Source: Algicella marina
Lineage (GTDB): Bacteria > Pseudomonadota > Alphaproteobacteria > Rhodobacterales > Rhodobacteraceae
Reading direction: 5' to 3'
NCBI RefSeq assembly: GCF_009931615.1
Contig: NZ_CP046620.1
Location: forward strand, 2,774,501-2,838,500
Length of the DNA stretch: 64,000 nt
Under the pieces are notes generated by a model. The model saw nothing but the letters and a program-made list of their open reading frames with translations, made no database searches and was not told where the DNA came from. This document shows positions 17,056-26,013 of this stretch, in pieces. Positions within the stretch are counted from its first letter, which is position 1; the number at the start of each line of letters is the position of its first letter. Position numbers and translations under genes: made by a program.

Positions 17056-18531
17056 GTGATAGCATCAGCCGCGCCTTTTACTGCGCAAAAGGCGTGGGGC
17101 CGGTTCGGCCTTGGAATTTTGGCCGGCGCCTCCTTGGCATTGGCTCAGGCTCCATTCAATTTTCCATGGATCATGCCTGTTCTTGTACCGCTAGTGATGT
17201 TGGCACTTGACAGGGCTCATTCTCCTCGCGCCGCAGCGTGGCTTGGCTGGAGCACCGGTCTCGGCCATTTCGCATTCGCTCTCAGTTGGATCGTAGAGCC
17301 CTTCCTTGTCGACATCGCACGACACGGCTGGATGGCTCCCTTCGCCCTGATCTTGCTAGCAGGCGGCCTAGCGCTGTTTTGGAGTGCTGCTTTTGCCATT
17401 GCAGCCCGATTGGCCGGGCCGGGATGGTCGCGGCTGTTAACGGCAATCGCGCTTTGGGCGGGATTTGAATGGCTTCGTGGTCATATACTCACAGGTTTTC
17501 CGTGGGCCCTGCCCGCCTATGGCCTGGAAGGTACACCATTGATGCAAGCCTCCGCATGGATCGGTCCCTATGGCCTGAGTTTGATACTTCTGTTCCTTCT
17601 TGCTCTCCCTTCGCGGGGCCTGATTCCGCTATCGGCCTCGCTCGTCGGTTTTTCGGCTCTCTGGATCGGCGGCGAGACACGAATGCGACCGGCCATCGAC
17701 TCTGGTACAACAGTGAGACTGATACAGCCAAATGCGGCTCAGAATCAAAAATGGCTGCCGGAAATGATCCCGGTTTTCTTTGAGCGCCAGGTTGCTGCAA
17801 CCGAAGCTGCAGGGAACCCTGATGTCGTAATCTGGTCGGAAACGGCAGTGCCTTTTCTTGCTGGAGATCGTCCCGATCTTGTCGCCCGAATGGCAAAGAA
17901 CACCCCGATAATTTATGGTCTGCGTCGGATTGATGAAGCTGGCAATTGGTACAATTCCATGGCCGTTGCTATGGAAGGACAGGATCTCGTCTATCTCGAC
18001 AAGGTACATCTGGTGCCCTTCGGCGAATACATGCCGTTTGCCCGCCTCTTTGCACAACTGGGTGTCTTCGGGTTGGCGGCGGAGGATGTCTCCGGTTTTT
18101 CGGCCGGAGAATCCCTGAATGCGGTGCAGGTCGAGGGAATGCCTGTTTTTCTGCCGCTGATTTGCTATGAGGCCGTATTTCCGGAGGAAGTGCGAGCCGC
18201 ACGGGGGGAAGCGGACTGGTTTGTTCACATCACCAACGATGCGTGGTTCGGTCGATGGACGGGCCCTTATCAGCACCTCGCGCAAGCTCGATTTCGCGCC
18301 GTAGAGCATGGCGTTCCCGTGGCGAGAGCCGCCAATACAGGAATATCGGCGATGATCGACCCGTTCGGACGTGTTATCGCGTCGTTGCCTCTTGGCGTGG
18401 ATGGCTTTGTAGATGCTGCATTACCTATCGCTTTGCCTCAAACGATGTACGGAAAGTTCGGTGATGCCCTGTTCGCGGGCCTCCTTGGCCTGGTAGCTAC
18501 GGCAGGGTTCCTGATCTCACGCAGGGCCTGA
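17056..18531 (+). CDS. lnt: Apolipoprotein N-acyltransferase
   Basis: 491 residues from GTG 17056, directly after the corC stop. About six N-terminal membrane segments (1-190) precede the periplasmic nitrilase-fold domain. The catalytic triad is visible as Glu262 (VIWSETAVPF), Lys316 (YLDKVHLVPFGEYMPF) and Cys370 (LICYEAVFPEE). Lnt transfers an acyl chain from phospholipid to the N-terminal cysteine of lipoproteins in the inner membrane. A C-terminal membrane segment ends the protein. Confidence 0.95.
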   Translation: MIASAAPFTAQKAWGRFGLGILAGASLALAQAPFNFPWIMPVLVPLVMLALDRAHSPRAAAWLGWSTGLGHFAFALSWIVEPFLVDIARHGWMAPFALILLAGGLALFWSAAFAIAARLAGPGWSRLLTAIALWAGFEWLRGHILTGFPWALPAYGLEGTPLMQASAWIGPYGLSLILLFLLALPSRGLIPLSASLVGFSALWIGGETRMRPAIDSGTTVRLIQPNAAQNQKWLPEMIPVFFERQVAATEAAGNPDVVIWSETAVPFLAGDRPDLVARMAKNTPIIYGLRRIDEAGNWYNSMAVAMEGQDLVYLDKVHLVPFGEYMPFARLFAQLGVFGLAAEDVSGFSAGESLNAVQVEGMPVFLPLICYEAVFPEEVRAARGEADWFVHITNDAWFGRWTGPYQHLAQARFRAVEHGVPVARAANTGISAMIDPFGRVIASLPLGVDGFVDAALPIALPQTMYGKFGDALFAGLLGLVATAGFLISRRA

Positions 18532-18590
18532 TTGCAGATCAGGGGCAGCCTTGCTAAGCGGTCGCCGAACTGAACAAGGAAAACGTTGCA

Positions 18591-19316
18591 ATGTCCCCAC
18601 CCAAGCGCGAAGACGGCGCGCCCTGGCGCAATTTCTACGGTCGACGCCGCGGCAAGACACTGCGCCCCGGTCAGGTGGAACACCTCGAAACCACATTAGA
18701 GTATCTGCGCCCTGCGGGCATCGGCTGGGACGAAAATCCAGACCGCAACCCACTCGACCTTATTGAGATCTTTGGAAATGACCGACCGATCTGGTTGGAA
18801 ATCGGGTTCGGAAGCGGCGAACACCTGCTCGCCATGGCCGAGCGCTACCCTGGAGTCGGATTTATTGGCTGCGAGCCCTTCGTCAACGGCGTGGCCACGC
18901 TTGTGCCGCGCATTGCGGCGCGCAAAATTGAAAACATTCGCGTGCATCCCGGCGACGCTCGCGATTTGCTGGATGTAATTCCTAAGGGGAAACTGGAAAA
19001 AGTGTTCCTCCTCTATCCGGACCCATGGCCCAAGAAGAAACACCATCGCAGGCGTTTCATGAATCCGGAGGCTCTGGTTCCTATGGCCCGCGCTATGGCG
19101 GATGGTGCGGAATTGCGCGTCGCCACAGATATAGCTGATTACGTGCGACATTCGCTGGAAACTGTTGCCCAGGATGCTAATTTCCAATGGGAAGCGGAGT
19201 GCGCGGAAGACTGGCGCCGACCGTGGAAGGACTGGACACGAACTCGCTACGAGGCAAAGGCTATTCGTGAAGGCCGCTCACCGCACTACCTGACATTTCG
19301 ACGTGTGTGCGGGTGA
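18591..19316 (+). CDS. trmB: tRNA (guanine-N7-)-methyltransferase
   Basis: 241 residues. SAM-binding motif I is LEIGFGSGEHLL (about 70-80); the TrmB signature YPDPWPKKKHHRRRF is at about 139-153. The enzyme makes m7G46 in the tRNA variable loop. Start ATG 18591 with a modest purine-rich site (ACAAGGA) upstream. It follows lnt by 60 bases; in many relatives metK lies between lnt and trmB, but it is absent here. Confidence 0.95.
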   Translation: MSPPKREDGAPWRNFYGRRRGKTLRPGQVEHLETTLEYLRPAGIGWDENPDRNPLDLIEIFGNDRPIWLEIGFGSGEHLLAMAERYPGVGFIGCEPFVNGVATLVPRIAARKIENIRVHPGDARDLLDVIPKGKLEKVFLLYPDPWPKKKHHRRRFMNPEALVPMARAMADGAELRVATDIADYVRHSLETVAQDANFQWEAECAEDWRRPWKDWTRTRYEAKAIREGRSPHYLTFRRVCG

Positions 19317-19417
19317 GCTGGTTGCTCTAAAGGTCACCCAACAATCCGACGGGCTGACAACCGAACGGCAACTGTTTAAGTACTTCGTTGACCGGCTACG
19401 GGATATTGAGAGGCAGA

Positions 19418-20047
19418 ATGCAATTCACAGTGGCATTGGACGGGCCGGCTGCGGCCGGCAAGGGTACAATTGCCCGCGAGTTGGCGAAGCAGTTCAAATT
19501 TGCTCACCTCGATACTGGCATGCTCTACCGCGCCGTCGGCCTAAAAACATTGGAACAGGGGCATGGGATTATTGACCCGGCACGTGCCGCGGCGGTTGCC
19601 GGGAAATTACAGGATCACGACATCCAGCGTTTCGACCTGCGCTCCGCAATGGCATCGCGTGCTGCGTCAAAGGTTGCCGTACTTCCCGAGGTCCGCAAAG
19701 CCCTCTTGGATTTCCAGCGCGTCTTCGCAAAGCGCGAAGGTGGAGCTGTCCTTGATGGACGTGACATCGGCACAGTCATCTGCCCAGATGCCGAGGTGAA
19801 GTTCTATGTTACCGCTAGCGATGAAGTCAGAGCGATGCGACGCTTCAAGGAACTTGAGAAGCAGGGTGCCGAAACTTCGCTCGAAGCAGTGCTGATGGAT
19901 CTACAAATCCGAGACGCCCGTGACAGCGGCCGTTCCACCGCGCCGCTCACTCAGGCCGATGATGCGGTCTTGCTTGATACGACTGATTTGTCTATAGACG
20001 CCGCAGTCGAGCAAGCTGCGATGCTAATCAACAAAAAAATGGGCTGA
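19418..20047 (+). CDS. cmk: Cytidylate kinase
   Basis: 209 residues from ATG 19418, GAGAGG upstream. Walker [10 protein letters not shown] (9-17), [12 protein letters not shown] and [12 protein letters not shown] are Cmk signatures; the enzyme phosphorylates CMP and dCMP. It precedes rpsA as in most proteobacteria, although the usual upstream aroA is missing. A strong terminator overlaps its stop codon. Confidence 0.95.
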   Translation: MQFTVALDGPAAAGKGTIARELAKQFKFAHLDTGMLYRAVGLKTLEQGHGIIDPARAAAVAGKLQDHDIQRFDLRSAMASRAASKVAVLPEVRKALLDFQRVFAKREGGAVLDGRDIGTVICPDAEVKFYVTASDEVRAMRRFKELEKQGAETSLEAVLMDLQIRDARDSGRSTAPLTQADDAVLLDTTDLSIDAAVEQAAMLINKKMG

Positions 20048-20082
20048 GGCGCTAATTCCGCCACTGGCCCTTTTTGTTTTTT
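20041..20082 (+). terminator. Intrinsic terminator overlapping the cmk stop
   Basis: Two-part stem: GGGC (20041-20044) with GCCC (20067-20070) and, inside it, GGCG (20048-20051) with CGCC (20059-20062). It is followed by TTTTTGTTTTTT (20071-20082). The stop codon lies within the stem. It would separate cmk from rpsA, so rpsA should have its own promoter between about 20083 and 20169. Confidence 0.75.
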
Positions 20083-20169
20083 GGAAATGCAGCAGCAGAT
20101 GAAACCCAAAGACCGGCGGAACCAACCGCACGGCCAGTGAAAACGACTTGAAAAGGAATTGAGACCTAT

Positions 20170-21858
20170 ATGTCCGCGAACGCAAGCATGGAAGATTTTG
20201 AAGCACTCTTGAATGAAAGCTTCGAACTGGTGACGCCCGATGAAGGTAGCGTCGTCAAAGGCACTGTTCTGGCAATCGAAGCCGGTCAGGCCATTATCGA
20301 CATTGGCTACAAGATGGAAGGCCGCGTCGAACTCAAGGAATTCGCAAAACCCGGCCATGCCCCCGAAATCGAAGTCGGAGACGAAGTCGAGGTTTACCTT
20401 GAACGTGTCGAAAACGCCCGCGGCGAGGCCGTAATCAGCCGCGAGAAAGCTCGCCGCGAAGAGGCGTGGGATCGCCTGGAGAAAGCCGCCGACAAGGAAG
20501 AGCGTGTGAATGGTGCGATCTTCGGCCGCGTCAAGGGTGGCTTCACTGTTGATTTGGGCGGTGCCGTGGCTTTCCTGCCTGGCTCTCAGGTCGATGTCCG
20601 GCCCGTGCGCGATGCCACGGCCCTGATGCACATCGAACAGCCGTTCCAGATCCTCAAGATGGACCGACGCCGCGGCAACATCGTTGTTTCCCGCCGCGCG
20701 ATCCTCGAAGAGAGCCGTGCAGAACAGCGTGCGGAAATCGTCGGTAAGCTGGCAGAAGGGGATGTGGTTGACGGCGTAGTCAAGAACATCACCGAATACG
20801 GTGCCTTTGTGGACCTCGGCGGCGTCGACGGCCTGCTTCACGTGACCGATATGGCGTGGCGCCGTGTGAACCACCCGTCCGAGATCCTCTCCATCGGCGA
20901 GACGGTCAAGGTTCAGGTTGTCAAAATCAACAAAGAAACCCAGCGCATCAGCCTCGGCATGAAGCAGCTCCTGGAAGATCCGTGGGCCGTCGTCGAGCAA
21001 CGCTACCCGCTCGAATCCGTGCACACGGGCCGCGTGACCAACATCACCGACTACGGCGCGTTCGTCGAGTTGGAGCCGGGTGTCGAGGGCCTCGTCCACG
21101 TTTCCGAGATGAGCTGGACCAAGAAGAACGTGCATCCAGGCAAGATCGTGTCCACCTCTCAGGAAGTGGAAGTGATGGTGCTGGAGATCGACACGGTCAA
21201 GCGCCGCGTTTCGCTTGGACTCAAGCAGACACAGGGCAACCCGTGGGAGAACTTCGAGACAGCGTTCCCGGTGGGCACTGAAGTCGAGGGCGAGGTCAAG
21301 AACATCACCGAGTTTGGTTTGTTTGTTGGCCTCGAAGGCGACATCGATGGCATGGTTCACCTTTCGGATATCGATTGGAACCGTTCCGGTGAAGACGCCA
21401 TTCAGGATTTCCAGAAAGGCGATATCGTGAAGGCCGTCGTAACCGATGTGGATACCGACAAGGAACGAATCTCGCTGTCCATAAAGGCGCTCGAAGGTGA
21501 CCCGTTCGCAGAAGCGACAGCCGGGGTTAAACGCGGTGCCGTTGTAACGGTCGAGGTGACCTCCATCGAAGATGGCGGTATCGAGGTTGAGTACGATGGA
21601 ATGAAGTCCTTCATTCGTCGCTCCGACCTTTCCCGCGATCGTTCAGAGCAGCGGCCCGAGCGCTTCTCGGTCGGTGACAAGATCGATGCGCGCGTGACGA
21701 ACATCGATAAGTCCACACGCCGGCTCGGCCTCTCCATCAAGGCACGTGAGATCGCAGAAGAGAAGGAAGCCGTCGAACAGTACGGTTCGTCCGACTCCGG
21801 TGCATCGCTCGGAGACATCCTCGGCGCCGCGCTCAAAGGTAAGGGCGACGACGACTGA
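20170..21858 (+). CDS. rpsA: 30S ribosomal protein S1
   Basis: 562 residues made of six S1 (OB-fold) domains, visible as repeated GxVKxIxxYGAFVxLxxxxGLxH patterns (e.g. VVKNITEYGAFVDLGGVDG and VTNITDYGAFVELEPGVEG). S1 binds mRNA and recruits it to the 30S subunit. AAAGGAATTG lies upstream of ATG 20170. The stop overlaps the sppA ATG (TGATG), and a strong terminator lies just inside sppA. Confidence 0.97.
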   Translation: MSANASMEDFEALLNESFELVTPDEGSVVKGTVLAIEAGQAIIDIGYKMEGRVELKEFAKPGHAPEIEVGDEVEVYLERVENARGEAVISREKARREEAWDRLEKAADKEERVNGAIFGRVKGGFTVDLGGAVAFLPGSQVDVRPVRDATALMHIEQPFQILKMDRRRGNIVVSRRAILEESRAEQRAEIVGKLAEGDVVDGVVKNITEYGAFVDLGGVDGLLHVTDMAWRRVNHPSEILSIGETVKVQVVKINKETQRISLGMKQLLEDPWAVVEQRYPLESVHTGRVTNITDYGAFVELEPGVEGLVHVSEMSWTKKNVHPGKIVSTSQEVEVMVLEIDTVKRRVSLGLKQTQGNPWENFETAFPVGTEVEGEVKNITEFGLFVGLEGDIDGMVHLSDIDWNRSGEDAIQDFQKGDIVKAVVTDVDTDKERISLSIKALEGDPFAEATAGVKRGAVVTVEVTSIEDGGIEVEYDGMKSFIRRSDLSRDRSEQRPERFSVGDKIDARVTNIDKSTRRLGLSIKAREIAEEKEAVEQYGSSDSGASLGDILGAALKGKGDDD

Positions 21859-22772
21859 TGAACGCCATAGAGCGTGACTTCTACGAGGAGCGGCGCCGAA
21901 AATGGCGCCGCTCCTCCTTTTTGTGGGGCTTCGGCATTGCCATAGTCCTATCACTCATCGTCGGCGCAGCACTACGGCTGGAAACGGGCCAACCCACCGG
22001 TCCACACATAGCCCACGTGGCGATCCGGGATGTAATCTATACGGACATCGACCGAGAGGAAATGCTGGCTGACCTGCGGGACAGCGACGACGCCCGTGCC
22101 CTGATTTTGGAAATCGATTCCCCCGGTGGCACCACAGTTGGTGCCGAAATTCTCTATGAACTCTTGCGCGAAATTGCCGAGGACCGCCCCGTGGTGGCAG
22201 TCATGGGCGACGTTGCGGCGTCAGGCGGCTACATCACTGCAATTGCTGCTGATCACATCATCGCCCGCGGCAACACCATCACAGGCTCTATCGGCGTCAT
22301 CATGGAGTACCCCGACGTCACAGAATTGCTTGACCGGGTCGGCGTTCAGTTCCGCACGGTTCGCTCCTCGCCACTTAAAGCCGAACCTGCACCCTACCGG
22401 GAAACCAGCCCGGAGGCGCGGGCTGTACAGGAAGCGATAATTGCCGACAGCTATGCGTGGTTCCGTGATCTCGTGGCCAGCCGCCGCAGATTGCAGGGAG
22501 ACGGTTTGGCGGCAGTTGTGGATGGACGCATATTGACCGGTCGAATGGCGCTTCAGGATGGTCTTGTCGACGCCCTTGGTGGTCCCGATGACGCGCTGAC
22601 TTGGCTCGAATCACAAGACGAGGCACTCAAAAACCTTCCCGTCCTCAGTTGGGAACTGCCGGACGAAGATACGGGCCCCCTAGGTATTTTCGGTCGAATT
22701 TCCGGCATCGGAGATAGTTTGCAGCGTATTTCCAACCAAAGCAGGCCGCGACTCCTTTCAATATTGAATTAA
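21858..22772 (+). CDS. sppA: Signal peptide peptidase SppA (short form)
   Basis: 304 residues. A basic cytoplasmic N terminus (RRRKWRR) is followed by one membrane segment (about 20-40) and an S49 peptidase domain. Serine nucleophile Ser122 (VAASGGYITA) and general base Lys174 (SSPLKAEP) are 52 residues apart, as in Bacillus SppA. It degrades signal-peptide remnants in the membrane. The start overlaps the rpsA stop by one base and the first 22 codons encode an intrinsic terminator, so full-length expression must come from readthrough of the rpsA transcript or from an internal start. No obvious alternative start keeps the membrane segment. Confidence 0.92.
   Translation: MNAIERDFYEERRRKWRRSSFLWGFGIAIVLSLIVGAALRLETGQPTGPHIAHVAIRDVIYTDIDREEMLADLRDSDDARALILEIDSPGGTTVGAEILYELLREIAEDRPVVAVMGDVAASGGYITAIAADHIIARGNTITGSIGVIMEYPDVTELLDRVGVQFRTVRSSPLKAEPAPYRETSPEARAVQEAIIADSYAWFRDLVASRRRLQGDGLAAVVDGRILTGRMALQDGLVDALGGPDDALTWLESQDEALKNLPVLSWELPDEDTGPLGIFGRISGIGDSLQRISNQSRPRLLSILN
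21885..21922 (+). terminator. Strong intrinsic terminator of rpsA, inside sppA
   Basis: Perfect 13-bp stem GAGGAGCGGCGCC (21885-21897) / GGCGCCGCTCCTC (21904-21916), 6-nt loop, then C and TTTTT (21918-21922). It occupies codons 10-22 of sppA. Confidence 0.85.
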
Positions 22773-22858
22773 AGGATGCAATTGGGCGCAGAGCGCTGTT
22801 ATAGGTTGAAGCTGCGGAGCAAAGCATAGCCCGTAGCCGCAGTAAGGGGTTTGAAACG

Positions 22859-23140
22859 ATGATCAAATCTGAACTGATACAGAAAATTGCGGATGAGAAT
22901 CCGCATCTCTATCAGCGCGATGTGGAGCGGATCGTCGGCACGATCTTCGATCAGATCATCGAAGCGATGGCCGATGGTCACAGGGTAGAGCTGCGTGGCT
23001 TCGGCGCCTTTTCGGTAAAGAAGCGTGAAAGCCGTACGGGCCGCAATCCACGTACGGGTGAAGCGGTGGAAGTAGCGGAAAAGCACGTGCCATTCTTCAA
23101 GACGGGAAAGCTGCTGCGTGACCGGCTGAACGAAGAATAA
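22859..23140 (+). CDS. ihfB: Integration host factor subunit beta
   Basis: 93 residues, a DNA-bending HU/IHF-fold protein ([44 protein letters not shown]). It forms the IHF heterodimer with IhfA. AAGGGG precedes ATG 22859, and an inverted repeat CTGCGG/CCGCAG (22812-22842) lies just upstream, a possible control element. Order sppA-ihfB-lapA-trpF is conserved in the group. Confidence 0.96.
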   Translation: MIKSELIQKIADENPHLYQRDVERIVGTIFDQIIEAMADGHRVELRGFGAFSVKKRESRTGRNPRTGEAVEVAEKHVPFFKTGKLLRDRLNEE

Positions 23141-23152
23141 CGAGGAATCGCA

Positions 23153-23500
23153 ATGCTGCGCATAATCAAGTTGGTTTTCCTAGCGGCACTGATGCTTGGC
23201 ATCGTGGTGCTGGCCTTGGCAAATCGCGGCTCTGTTCAGGTTAATTTGCTGCCCCCTGGCCTGAGCGACATCTACCAGCGTTCGGTCGAAGTCCCACTCT
23301 ACTTGGTCAGCCTGCTTTCGATTCTGACTGGTCTCCTGATTGGATACATTCTGGAGTGGCTGCGTGAGCACAAGCACCGACGCTTGGCAGCGCAAAAGAA
23401 ACGCGAGGCTGCGCAACTGAAAACGGAAGTGACAACGCTACGCAAAAAACATCTGTCCGAAGAAGACGAAGTGCTGGCGTTGCTCGACAAATCCGCGTGA
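23153..23500 (+). CDS. LapA-domain inner-membrane protein
   Basis: 115 residues with two membrane segments (about 4-22 and 45-67) and a charged C-terminal coiled coil (LREHKHRRLAAQKKREAAQ onward). This is the LapA (YciS-like) architecture; in E. coli LapA works with LapB in LPS assembly and LpxC control. Here only the domain is recognised. It starts 12 bases after ihfB and its stop overlaps trpF by four bases (GTGA). Confidence 0.82.
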   Translation: MLRIIKLVFLAALMLGIVVLALANRGSVQVNLLPPGLSDIYQRSVEVPLYLVSLLSILTGLLIGYILEWLREHKHRRLAAQKKREAAQLKTEVTTLRKKHLSEEDEVLALLDKSA

Positions 23501-24162
23501 GAGGCTCTGGGCATTTGCGGGCCAAGATCTGCGGCATCACTGACAAACCGGCACTTGCTGCCGCAATCAAGGGCGACGCCGCCTACATAGGCTTCGTCTT
23601 TTTCGGAAAATCCCCTCGGAACATCGATACTACTGCTGCCGCGGTCCTTTCAACCGAAGTACCTGCCGGTATCTGCAAGGTTGCTCTGACGGTAGACATA
23701 GGTGATGCCGCGCTCGATAGCATTCTCTCGAGCGTTGGTATCGACATGCTTCAGTTGCACGGCTCGGAAACTCCTGCACGAGTATCGCAAATTAAAACCC
23801 GCACAGGATTGCCGGTAATGAAGGCTATCGGTCTGTCGGGCGAATTCGATCTGAGGGCGATATCCGACTACGCAAGTGTCGCGGATCAACTCCTGATCGA
23901 TGCCAAGGCCCCAACAGGTGCTACAATTCCAGGCGGCAATGGCATCGCCTTCGACTGGCGCCTGATCGCCGGGCGCCGGTGGCCAGTACCATGGATGCTG
24001 GCGGGCGGCCTGACATCGAAAAACGTTGCCGAAGCCGCCCGGCTAACCGGGGCGCGCCAAGTTGACGTTTCTTCCGGTGTTGAGTGCGCACCTGGTGTCA
24101 AGAGCCCTGAGCGCATCACCGAGTTTCTAGCCGCCTGTCGGAACGAAGTGCCGGCACTCTGA
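23497..24162 (+). CDS. trpF: Phosphoribosylanthranilate isomerase
   Basis: 221 residues from GTG 23497, overlapping the LapA-like stop. TIM-barrel protein with the N-terminal AKICGIT motif (catalytic Cys), FVFFGKSPRNI, LQLHGSETP, LAGGLTSKNV and VDVSSGVECAPGVK phosphate-binding ends. Catalyses the Amadori rearrangement of phosphoribosylanthranilate in tryptophan synthesis. trpB follows after about 170 bases; trpA is 14 kb away on the other strand. Confidence 0.95.
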   Translation: MRGSGHLRAKICGITDKPALAAAIKGDAAYIGFVFFGKSPRNIDTTAAAVLSTEVPAGICKVALTVDIGDAALDSILSSVGIDMLQLHGSETPARVSQIKTRTGLPVMKAIGLSGEFDLRAISDYASVADQLLIDAKAPTGATIPGGNGIAFDWRLIAGRRWPVPWMLAGGLTSKNVAEAARLTGARQVDVSSGVECAPGVKSPERITEFLAACRNEVPAL

Positions 24163-24330
24163 CTCGGCACCGACGCAAGTGTCCTCACTTGCGGTCAAAT
24201 CTACCGCAAAGACGTACGTTTGGTCGGTCTGCCTGTAAGCCAACAAGTTATTTTTGCTAAGATGAGGCCCGGGTTCTCGACGTGCCCGCGGGTGCAAGAT
24301 AGAAAGGGGCGTTCCTGCAGGGAGGCGAGC

Positions 24331-25551
24331 ATGGCGTCTGAGATGTTGAATTCCTATACAACCGGGCCCGATGAACGCGGACGATTCGGCAATTTCGGCG
24401 GACGCTTCGTTTCCGAAACGCTGATGCCGCTGATCCTCGATCTTGAAGCTCGCTACGAGCATGCCAAAACCGACCCAGAATTCTGGGCAGAGATGAACAA
24501 CCTATGGACGCATTATGTCGGTCGCCCGTCGCCACTTTACTTTGCGGAGCGGCTAACTGAGCATTTTGGTGGCGCGAAGATCTACCTCAAGCGCGACGAG
24601 TTGAACCACACGGGCGCTCACAAAATTAACAACGTTCTAGGCCAAATCCTGCTTGCGCGGCGGATGGGCAAGACTCGCATCATCGCCGAGACCGGCGCCG
24701 GTCAGCACGGAGTGGCGACAGCGACCGTGTGCGCGCGCTTCGGCCTGAAATGCGTCGTCTTCATGGGCAAAACCGATGTCGAGCGCCAGAAACCGAACGT
24801 CTTCCGGATGAAATTGCTAGGCGCGGAAGTCGTTCCTGTCACGTCCGGTCGTGGCACACTGAAGGATGCGATGAACGAGGCGTTGCGCGATTGGGTTACC
24901 AATGTCGCCGATACTTTCTATTGCATCGGAACCGTTGCAGGCCCTCATCCCTATCCGGCAATGGTACGCGACTTCCAGAGCATCATAGGCAAGGAAACCA
25001 AAGATCAGATGCAGAGAGCCGAAGGTCGCCTGCCCGACAGTCTGGTTGCGTGTATAGGCGGCGGCTCGAATGCGATGGGCCTCTTCCATCCCTTTCTTGA
25101 TGATCCATCGGTCCGGATCATCGGAGTGGAGGCTGGTGGCCACGGTGTCGACGAGCGGATGGAGCATGCCGCCAGTCTCACGGGTGGCAGACCGGGTGTG
25201 TTGCACGGTAACCGAACTTACCTTCTCCAAGATCAGGATGGACAGATTATAGAGGGGCACTCAATTTCAGCCGGCTTGGATTACCCAGGCATCGGGCCGG
25301 AGCATTCCTGGCTTAACGATATCGGACGTGTCGAGTATGTTTCGGTAACCGACCGTGAGGCACTGGACGCCTTCCAACTTTGCTGTGAGATGGAGGGAAT
25401 CATCCCTGCACTGGAGCCTTCGCACGCTCTGGCGCATGTCAGTAAGATAGCAGGGGATCTGCCGAACGACCATCTAATGGTCATGAACATGTGCGGCCGT
25501 GGTGACAAGGACATCTTTACCGTGGCCGAGGCACTAGGCACCGAGATCTGA
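24331..25551 (+). CDS. trpB: Tryptophan synthase beta subunit
   Basis: 406 residues from ATG 24331 with GGAGG five bases upstream; the frame is open 37 codons further but that stretch is not TrpB-like. PLP lysine Lys98 in [20 protein letters not shown], and the PLP-phosphate loop GGGSNAMG are all present. Condenses indole with serine; requires the alpha subunit encoded at 38353-39138. Confidence 0.97.
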   Translation: MASEMLNSYTTGPDERGRFGNFGGRFVSETLMPLILDLEARYEHAKTDPEFWAEMNNLWTHYVGRPSPLYFAERLTEHFGGAKIYLKRDELNHTGAHKINNVLGQILLARRMGKTRIIAETGAGQHGVATATVCARFGLKCVVFMGKTDVERQKPNVFRMKLLGAEVVPVTSGRGTLKDAMNEALRDWVTNVADTFYCIGTVAGPHPYPAMVRDFQSIIGKETKDQMQRAEGRLPDSLVACIGGGSNAMGLFHPFLDDPSVRIIGVEAGGHGVDERMEHAASLTGGRPGVLHGNRTYLLQDQDGQIIEGHSISAGLDYPGIGPEHSWLNDIGRVEYVSVTDREALDAFQLCCEMEGIIPALEPSHALAHVSKIAGDLPNDHLMVMNMCGRGDKDIFTVAEALGTEI

Positions 25552-25653
25552 ACTGATTGCCTGCGATTCCGCTGGACCTTTGCCCGTCTTTTCGGCAGAA
25601 AAGGCGCTTCACGGTGGGCAGCGGGCCCGGGCCGGTAAGAGGATCGACGGATC

Positions 25654-25983
25654 ATGGCGGATTTTCAGGTGGGCGACATTGTTGTACTGACAGCAGGTTC
25701 CATGCGCATGGCAGTGGAAAAGATCGAAGGCGACAAAGTTTCCACGGTTTGGTGCAACGAGGGTGTAATCGGACGAGACAGCTTCTCTCCGGTTCTCCTC
25801 AAAAAATGGGAACAGCGCGAGGATGATCGTGGTGGGCGCGGCAAACCTTACGGAGGTAGTCGCGACGGTGGTGGCAAGCCTTATGCGGACAAGGGCGATC
25901 GTGGTGGAGACCGGGTTAAGCCGCAGGGCAAGCCGGGATGGGATGGAAAGCCGCGCGAAAAGAAGTTTTTTCGCAAGGACTGA
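25654..25983 (+). CDS. DUF2158-type protein with Gly/Arg/Lys-rich tail
   Basis: 109 residues. The first 50 (FQVGDIVVLTAGSMRMAVE, KVSTVWCNEG) form the DUF2158/YodC-like SH3-type domain. From about residue 58 the protein is low complexity: repeated Gly-Arg, Gly-Lys and Asp-Arg-Gly blocks, ending KKFFRKD. Such tails often bind RNA or other polyanions (inference). It follows trpB by about 100 bases and converges on the SDR gene. Confidence 0.75.
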   Translation: MADFQVGDIVVLTAGSMRMAVEKIEGDKVSTVWCNEGVIGRDSFSPVLLKKWEQREDDRGGRGKPYGGSRDGGGKPYADKGDRGGDRVKPQGKPGWDGKPREKKFFRKD

Positions 25984-25997
25984 CAGAGAGACCACGG

Positions 25998-26013
25998 GGG
26001 GCGTTAGCGCCCC
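25998..26013. terminator. Hairpin at convergent gene ends
   Basis: GGGGCG (25998-26003) / CGCCCC (26008-26013) with a TTAG loop that includes the stop of the minus-strand SDR gene. No U tract on either strand, so it is at best a weak bidirectional terminator. Confidence 0.35.

Noticed and set aside
18532-18590. Possible SAM or SAM/SAH riboswitch before trmB
   Set aside because: The gap is short and does not contain the conserved core of the types expected before metK in this group; metK is absent as well.
19951-21360. 469-codon minus-strand frame opposite rpsA
   Set aside because: It mirrors the codon periodicity of rpsA, contains no recognisable domain, and lies entirely over a certain essential gene.
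25580-25615. CTTTTC/GAAAAG hairpin after trpB
   Set aside because: AT-rich stem with no T tract; unlikely to terminate.
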